NCBI GenBank assembly: GCA_003024985.2
Contig: PXIH01S0000070.1
Origin: Euperipatoides rowelli
Taxonomy: Eukaryota; Onychophora; Udeonychophora; Euonychophora; Peripatopsidae
Direction: 5' to 3' (one strand)
DNA: 11,470 nt
The translations under genes were made by a program, and so were the position numbers. Each line of letters starts with the position of its first letter. Position 1 is the stretch's first letter. Positions 8,280 through 11,470 of this stretch are shown here, piece by piece. The notes beneath the pieces were generated by a model. It had not been told where the DNA came from. It worked only from the letters and a program-made list of their open reading frames with translations, and searched no databases.

Positions 8280-8880
8280 ATGTAGAAAATATTGCATTAG
8301 CATGAATGTAATATTAGACAATGACAGAATCAGATAGTAAATACCTTTTTTTCTTATCGTGCTTATACTGTATATCACTTCCCTTTATTTAAAATATTTA
8401 CATGAAATAGACAGCACAAAATCACCCTCCCTTTTCTTCATTCCAAGATTAATTTTGCTCATTTGCAGTAGCATATTTCTAAGGCACATTAAGAGGTGGA
8501 AAAAAAATACTGACTGCTCAATAAATTATCGAAATTTTAACACATCTTTTATGTCCATGTTTTGAATTTTGAAACTTTTTTCAATGCCAGATCAGGTGGG
8601 GGTTATACAAAGCGAGCAATTGAGTAAAATATATGGATACATTTATGGTTATGGTCATCAGAAATTATTAACTAATCAATCGAGTATGGGATGTTTATTA
8701 TGAGTGTGGACATAGCTTTTATGACCATAATTTACACTTTGCAATTTTTTTCATTGATAGCTCTCATGCTGAAGATTGCCAGTATATCTGTAGATTGCAA
8801 GATGATCATCTGATTTATGGCCCCAGAAAATTATGATTATCCTCAAACTTAATTCCCTAGTGAAAAGATTAAATGAAATA
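8280..8880 (+). repeat. Diverged dispersed repeat, copy 2
   Basis: This is the partner of 240-640. Anchors include ATGAAATAGACAGCACAAA (from 8402), TGACTGCTCAAT (from 8511) and the ACTTTTTTCAATGCC block (around 8573-8588). Towards the right end a TGATTTATGG...AAAATTATGATTAT stretch (around 8812-8840) resembles TGATTTATAG...AAAATCATGATTTAT near 570-604. This implies about 160 bp of extra sequence in this copy. Both copies are old, with many substitutions. Confidence 0.65.
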
Positions 8881-9228
8881 TTTGAACTCAAAAGATTTTA
8901 AACATCTATTAATTTTTATGTAATTTTTTTATATATCCTACTTTTATTTGTCATTGGATTGATAATCTTAAAAAAGGGATTCAGATATTTAAATAAACTT
9001 GAAACTTTTTCTTATTGTGTTAATTTTTTTATTCAATGTTTCCATGTGCATTCGGTTACTTCCCAATGCACATATCATATTGTGCATCCATAATAAGTAT
9101 ATTATAATCTGTGCACTCGAAAAATCCAAATATTTATTAGGCATGATCTTTTCTTTCACTCATACATTAAAAACATTTTTGCGCTTCACTTGAGATAGTG
9201 CCACTTTATCAATCTCGCTGATGATAAG

Positions 9229-9915
9229 TTTTATTGCTAGGATGAAATGAAAATAGAAACACATCATTCCATTAGTAGATTAACATTATGGAGGACACAA
9301 CAATTCTTTATTGCAAAGATAAAATGATGAAAACCACAATATGTCAATTCATTAATAGATTGACCATTATGGAAGAGACAGCATTTCTTTATTGCAAAGG
9401 TAAAATAAGGAGAACCACAAGATCAAAATCCATTTGTAGATTGACAATTTTGGAAGCCACAGCAATTTTTTTATTGCAAAGATAAATAACCACAAAATGT
9501 CAATCCATTAGAAGAATGACCATTATGGAAGCCACAGCAAATCTTTAGTGCAAAGATAAAATGAGAAGAACCACATTGTCATTCCAGTATTAGATTGAAC
9601 ATTATGAAGCCATAGCAATTCTATATTGCAAAGATTAATAACCACATGTTTGACCATTATGGAAATCACAATTTTTAATTAGAAAGATAAAACGAGGAGA
9701 ACCAGAATATGATAATTATTGTTAGATTGACTATTATGAAAGCCACAACAATTTTTTATTGCAAAGATAAAATGATGAGAACCACAATATGTCAATCCAT
9801 TAATAGATTGACCATTATGGTGCCGCAGCAATTCTTTATTGCAAAGATAAAATGATGAGAACCACAATATGTCAAACCATTAATAGATTGACCATTATGG
9901 TAGCTATGGCAATTC
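9229..9915 (+). repeat. Minisatellite array, about 80-bp unit, roughly 8.5 copies
   Basis: Nine ATTATG-type anchors lie at 9285, 9366, 9447, 9522, 9601, 9656, 9733, 9814 and 9894, giving spacings of 81, 81, 75, 79, 55, 77, 81 and 80. Each unit runs roughly CCATTAATAGATTGACC, ATTATGGAAGCCACAGC, AATTCTTTATTGCAAAG, ATAAAATGATGAGAACC, ACAATATGTCAAT. The last two units are nearly identical, and units towards the left are more diverged, with one 25-bp internal deletion. Six of eight complete units keep AGATAA, a core GATA-factor motif. The 81-bp period keeps a frame open over the first copies (9288-9485) and in reverse (9679-9867). The resulting peptides merely follow the DNA repeat, and later indels break the frame, so I treat the array as non-coding. 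Confidence 0.95.
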
Positions 9916-10662
9916 CAGTGCTTTTGATTTAATATTTTTTTTTAGCATTTTTCAAATGGGAGTTTAACTTCCACTTTTCTTTGAATGCAATGATGTTCTG
10001 AAGTAATTGTCTTTCAATCACTTGGTATTATGATTTTTCTCAAATTTAAATTTGTTATTGAAATAGTTAAAGTATAATAATTTAATGACGTAATAAAAAA
10101 ATATTTTTTATTTTTATTTTCATAGGTCAAATCCTAAAAAAAAAGAATGGAAATTATTCTTTCTAATATACACTTTAAATTTATTTGAATTTTACTTAAC
10201 AATCACAATTAGTTTGGAACCCAGATTTTATTACATTAACAATTAGTATTGTAGAGATAAATGAGAAATTTAATTTAGATTGAATTGAGCTATCATTTTT
10301 TATTATTGTATTATTCTCATTATTCTGGAATTAAATTAAAAATTTCAAGAAATATAAAATCCACTTTTATCCAATTAGAATTTCAGCTTTTGTATTATCA
10401 ATTAAATTTACAAAATTCCATTATTTGTTTTGTGTTTTAATAGTTTTTAAGACATTGCACTAACTTAAGGATTAATTAACTGCCTAAGAATATTTAAAAA
10501 TATTAAATCTAAGCAAATTTTGATAAATCTTTTGTCTAATTCGCATTAAAAAAATTATCTCATTTTGAATTTTGTTTACATCTTTTTTTTTCTAATTCTT
10601 TTCACCTGCATATTTTTAGTTTCTATACAGTATATCTATTTTATTACTATTATAATTGTGTT
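9916..10662 (+). other. AT-rich intron end, nothing recognised
   Basis: No ORF or repeat family is seen between the minisatellite and the acceptor region. The stretch holds many ATTAAATT/AATTTAAT words and one TACAGTA word (10626), but nothing with a clear function. Confidence 0.6.
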
Positions 10663-10684
10663 TTTAATATTTTTTTTCTCTTAG
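10663..10684 (+). promoter_or_regulatory. 3' splice acceptor and polypyrimidine tract of the DOCK exon
   Basis: A T-rich tract ending TTTTTTTTCTCTTAG lies directly before the coding start of the exon. The AG is at 10683-10684. TTTAAT just upstream, or TTACTAT a little further off, could serve as branch site, but neither is a strong consensus. The in-frame TAG formed here confirms that the coding frame cannot continue upstream without splicing. Confidence 0.9.
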
Positions 10685-10819
10685 CGGGGAAAGCGAGTCT
10701 TTGGCACCTACTTCCGAGTCGGTTTCTATGGCAACAAGTTTGGGGACCTGGATGGAGAGGAGTTTGTCTACAAAGAACCAGCCATTACCAAGCTTCCCGA
10801 AATCTCACATAGACTTGAG
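10685..10819 (+). CDS. DOCK6/7/8: Internal exon of a DOCK-C subfamily Rho-GEF (DHR-2 domain segment)
   Basis: Translated from the first base, this 135-bp exon gives 45 residues containing [36 protein letters not shown] and a final LE. These are hallmark strings of the DOCK DHR-2 (DOCKER) domain. The [17 protein letters not shown] form points to DOCK6/7/8 (DOCK-C) rather than DOCK9-11, which have GTYFRVAF and an acidic EEEDGKEYIYKEP stretch. DOCK-C proteins are large, roughly 2000-residue cytoplasmic exchange factors for Rac and/or Cdc42. From knowledge of the family, this segment lies about where the helical lobe A meets the beta-sheet lobe B that contacts the GTPase. The frame is supported by a stop (TAG) directly upstream within the acceptor and another at 10853-10855 in the following intron. 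Both flanking introns are phase 0. GC is 67/135 against a strongly AT-rich background, and there are five CpGs. A single exon cannot say which paralogue this is; many invertebrates are thought to have one DOCK-C gene. Confidence 0.95.
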
Positions 10820-10825
10820 GTATTT
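10820..10825 (+). promoter_or_regulatory. 5' splice donor of the DOCK exon (GAG|GTATTT)
   Basis: The exon ends on the glutamate codon GAG, followed by GTATTT. This matches the essential GT and A+3 but departs from GTAAGT at +4 and +5, so it is a middling donor. A full GTAAGT consensus occurs 61 nt downstream (10881). Confidence 0.85.
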
Positions 10826-11211
10826 TATCAAATTTTTATTACTGTATATCTCTAATGAGCTTTTTGCTATCGCAGCTCATGTAAGTGGTAATTAGGACTT
10901 TTAGGACTTGATAAACCATAGGTAACACCTAATCAGAATAATTTAGCAAAAATTTCTCACATAGCTGCACTTTCATCTGTACAAAATAATCTCAAAGATG
11001 TACTGGAAAAAAAATAGGTATAAATGAATTTTTTAAAAACAGTCCTGTTGTTGATGCAACAGTAGGTCATCTTAGTACAAATGGGTGGAGCACTTATAAT
11101 GGTAGATTTAGGCGTATCCCTAATCTTTCCACAAAAATTCAACTGCTAAATATTCTTTAAGTTGGTGCGGAATTTTTACCAGTCAAAATTTTGGATTTTC
11201 CAATCCAGAAT

Positions 11212-11300
11212 TTTAGCATTTACTGTATATTTTCAAGATTTAGCATTAAACAATGTAAATTTAGCATTTTATAGCATTCGTAAATAATTATTTAGCAATT
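11212..11300 (+). repeat. Irregular cluster of TTTAGCATT words
   Basis: TTTAGCATT occurs at 11212, 11239 and 11260. TAGCATT is at 11272 and TTTAGCAATT at 11291. Spacing is 12 to 27 bases, too uneven for a normal tandem repeat. Confidence 0.6.
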
Positions 11301-11470
11301 TGTGGAATTTATAATTATTAGTGCTAAGAATATGAATTTTCAATCCAATTTAGATATAAATGGAGCAGTTTTTACATCGTGTCTTTGAAATTATGTTTTC
11401 ATTATACAGTATTTACAACAATTTTGAAAACATTTTCAATTTTGTTCAGCCATTTTTTTTTTCAAAATCT

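Larger units (their letters stand above)
1..10684 (+). other. Long intron of the DOCK-C gene (5' end outside the window)
   Basis: No other recognisable exon precedes 10685, so on present evidence at least 10.7 kb upstream is intron, transcribed on the + strand. The sequence is AT-rich with dense stop codons in all frames. By hand count it has around twenty T-runs of 8 or more against about eight such A-runs across the window, a sense-strand T bias often seen in introns. It holds the candidate transposon, dispersed repeats, short tandem repeats and the 80-bp array listed separately. Open frames of 60-90 codons occur (for example 2746-3012 and 4961-5188), but they are low-complexity F/L/I/K/N-rich and resemble no family known to me. 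A short or fast-evolving exon could have been missed. Confidence 0.75.
10820..11470 (+). other. Start of the next intron of the DOCK-C gene
   Basis: The 651 bases after the exon are AT-rich and stop-laden. The next coding block expected in DOCK-C proteins, which begins with a GFYGERFG-like stretch, is not found here, so the intron runs past the window. It contains an alternative donor at 10881, a cluster of TTTAGCATT words at 11212-11300, three TACTGTA/TACAGTA words (10840, 11221, 11405) and a terminal T-run. Confidence 0.8.

Noticed and set aside
9288-9485. Repeat-protein reading frame with a 27-residue period, and its reverse-strand counterpart at 9679-9867
   Set aside because: The 81-bp DNA period keeps the frame open by arithmetic. 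Spacings of 75, 79, 55 and 77 break it further on, and both strands show such frames, so selection for coding is not supported.
9285-9899. CCATTATGG in the array units as a CArG box (SRF/MADS site)
   Set aside because: A CArG box needs six A/T bases between CC and GG; here there are five.
9229-9915. CRISPR array
   Set aside because: The whole 80-bp unit is repeated, with no split into constant repeats and unique spacers, and the context is eukaryotic.
10701-10895. 64-codon open frame overlapping the DOCK exon
   Set aside because: It is a different frame from the exon. The DOCK frame, which starts at 10685, gives the clear family match.
10957-11142. 61-codon open frame on the minus strand
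   Set aside because: No recognisable motif and no context for a gene; chance frame in intron.
1-11470. Viral or toxin genes, tRNA, rRNA, bacterial operons
   Set aside because: None seen on either strand; no cloverleaf-like segment with A/B boxes and no capsid-, polymerase- or integrase-like peptide.

Overview
The window is animal nuclear DNA, probably from an invertebrate. It is AT-rich, roughly 70% or more by eye, full of poly-T runs, and almost entirely non-coding. There is no bacterial gene organisation: no RBS-led ORFs, operons, tRNA or rRNA. The one piece I can identify as protein-coding is a 135-bp exon at 10685-10819 (+). It encodes 45 residues of the DHR-2 Rho-GEF domain of a DOCK-C subfamily protein (DOCK6/7/8). 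It has a pyrimidine-rich acceptor on its left, a GT donor on its right, intron phase 0 on both sides and about 50% GC. Everything before it (1-10684) reads as one long intron of that gene, and everything after it (10820-11470) as the start of the next intron.

Layout. 1-2400: a candidate old hAT-like transposon (52-2373) with CAG...CTGCCAC inverted ends and an imperfect 8-bp target duplication. It contains a poly-A hairpin, one copy of a diverged dispersed repeat and an old tandem duplication. 2500-3010: a pocket of more complex sequence with donor-like sites but no recognisable exon. 3200-3830 and 4300-4450: CpG-rich pockets with short repeats, two TACCGGTA palindromes and a 30-nt pyrimidine tract. 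4050-4100: a T27 tract that looks like the poly-A tail of a minus-strand retrocopy. 4730-5250: GA microsatellite, inverted repeat and 29-bp tandem duplication. 5879-6087: an interspersed-repeat fragment with a GTACCCAGCGTTGCCC core. 6090-8180: AT-rich, nothing recognised. 8280-8880: second copy of the dispersed repeat. 9229-9915: a tandem array of about 80-bp units, most carrying an AGATAA (GATA-type) motif. 9916-10660: AT-rich intron. 10663-10819: acceptor and DOCK exon. 10820-11470: intron start, with a strong alternative donor and a cluster of TTTAGCATT motifs.

The only cellular function readable here is that of the DOCK-C protein, a guanine-nucleotide exchange factor for Rac/Cdc42-type GTPases. 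The rest is intron and repeat history. I found no new multi-gene system. The items most worth checking are the GATA-bearing 80-bp array, the hAT-like element with its related copy elsewhere in the same intron, and the downstream alternative donor that would introduce a stop. The species cannot be fixed from this sequence. TACAGTA-, TAGGCCTA- and TACCGGTA-type words hint at a marine invertebrate, but that is only an impression.
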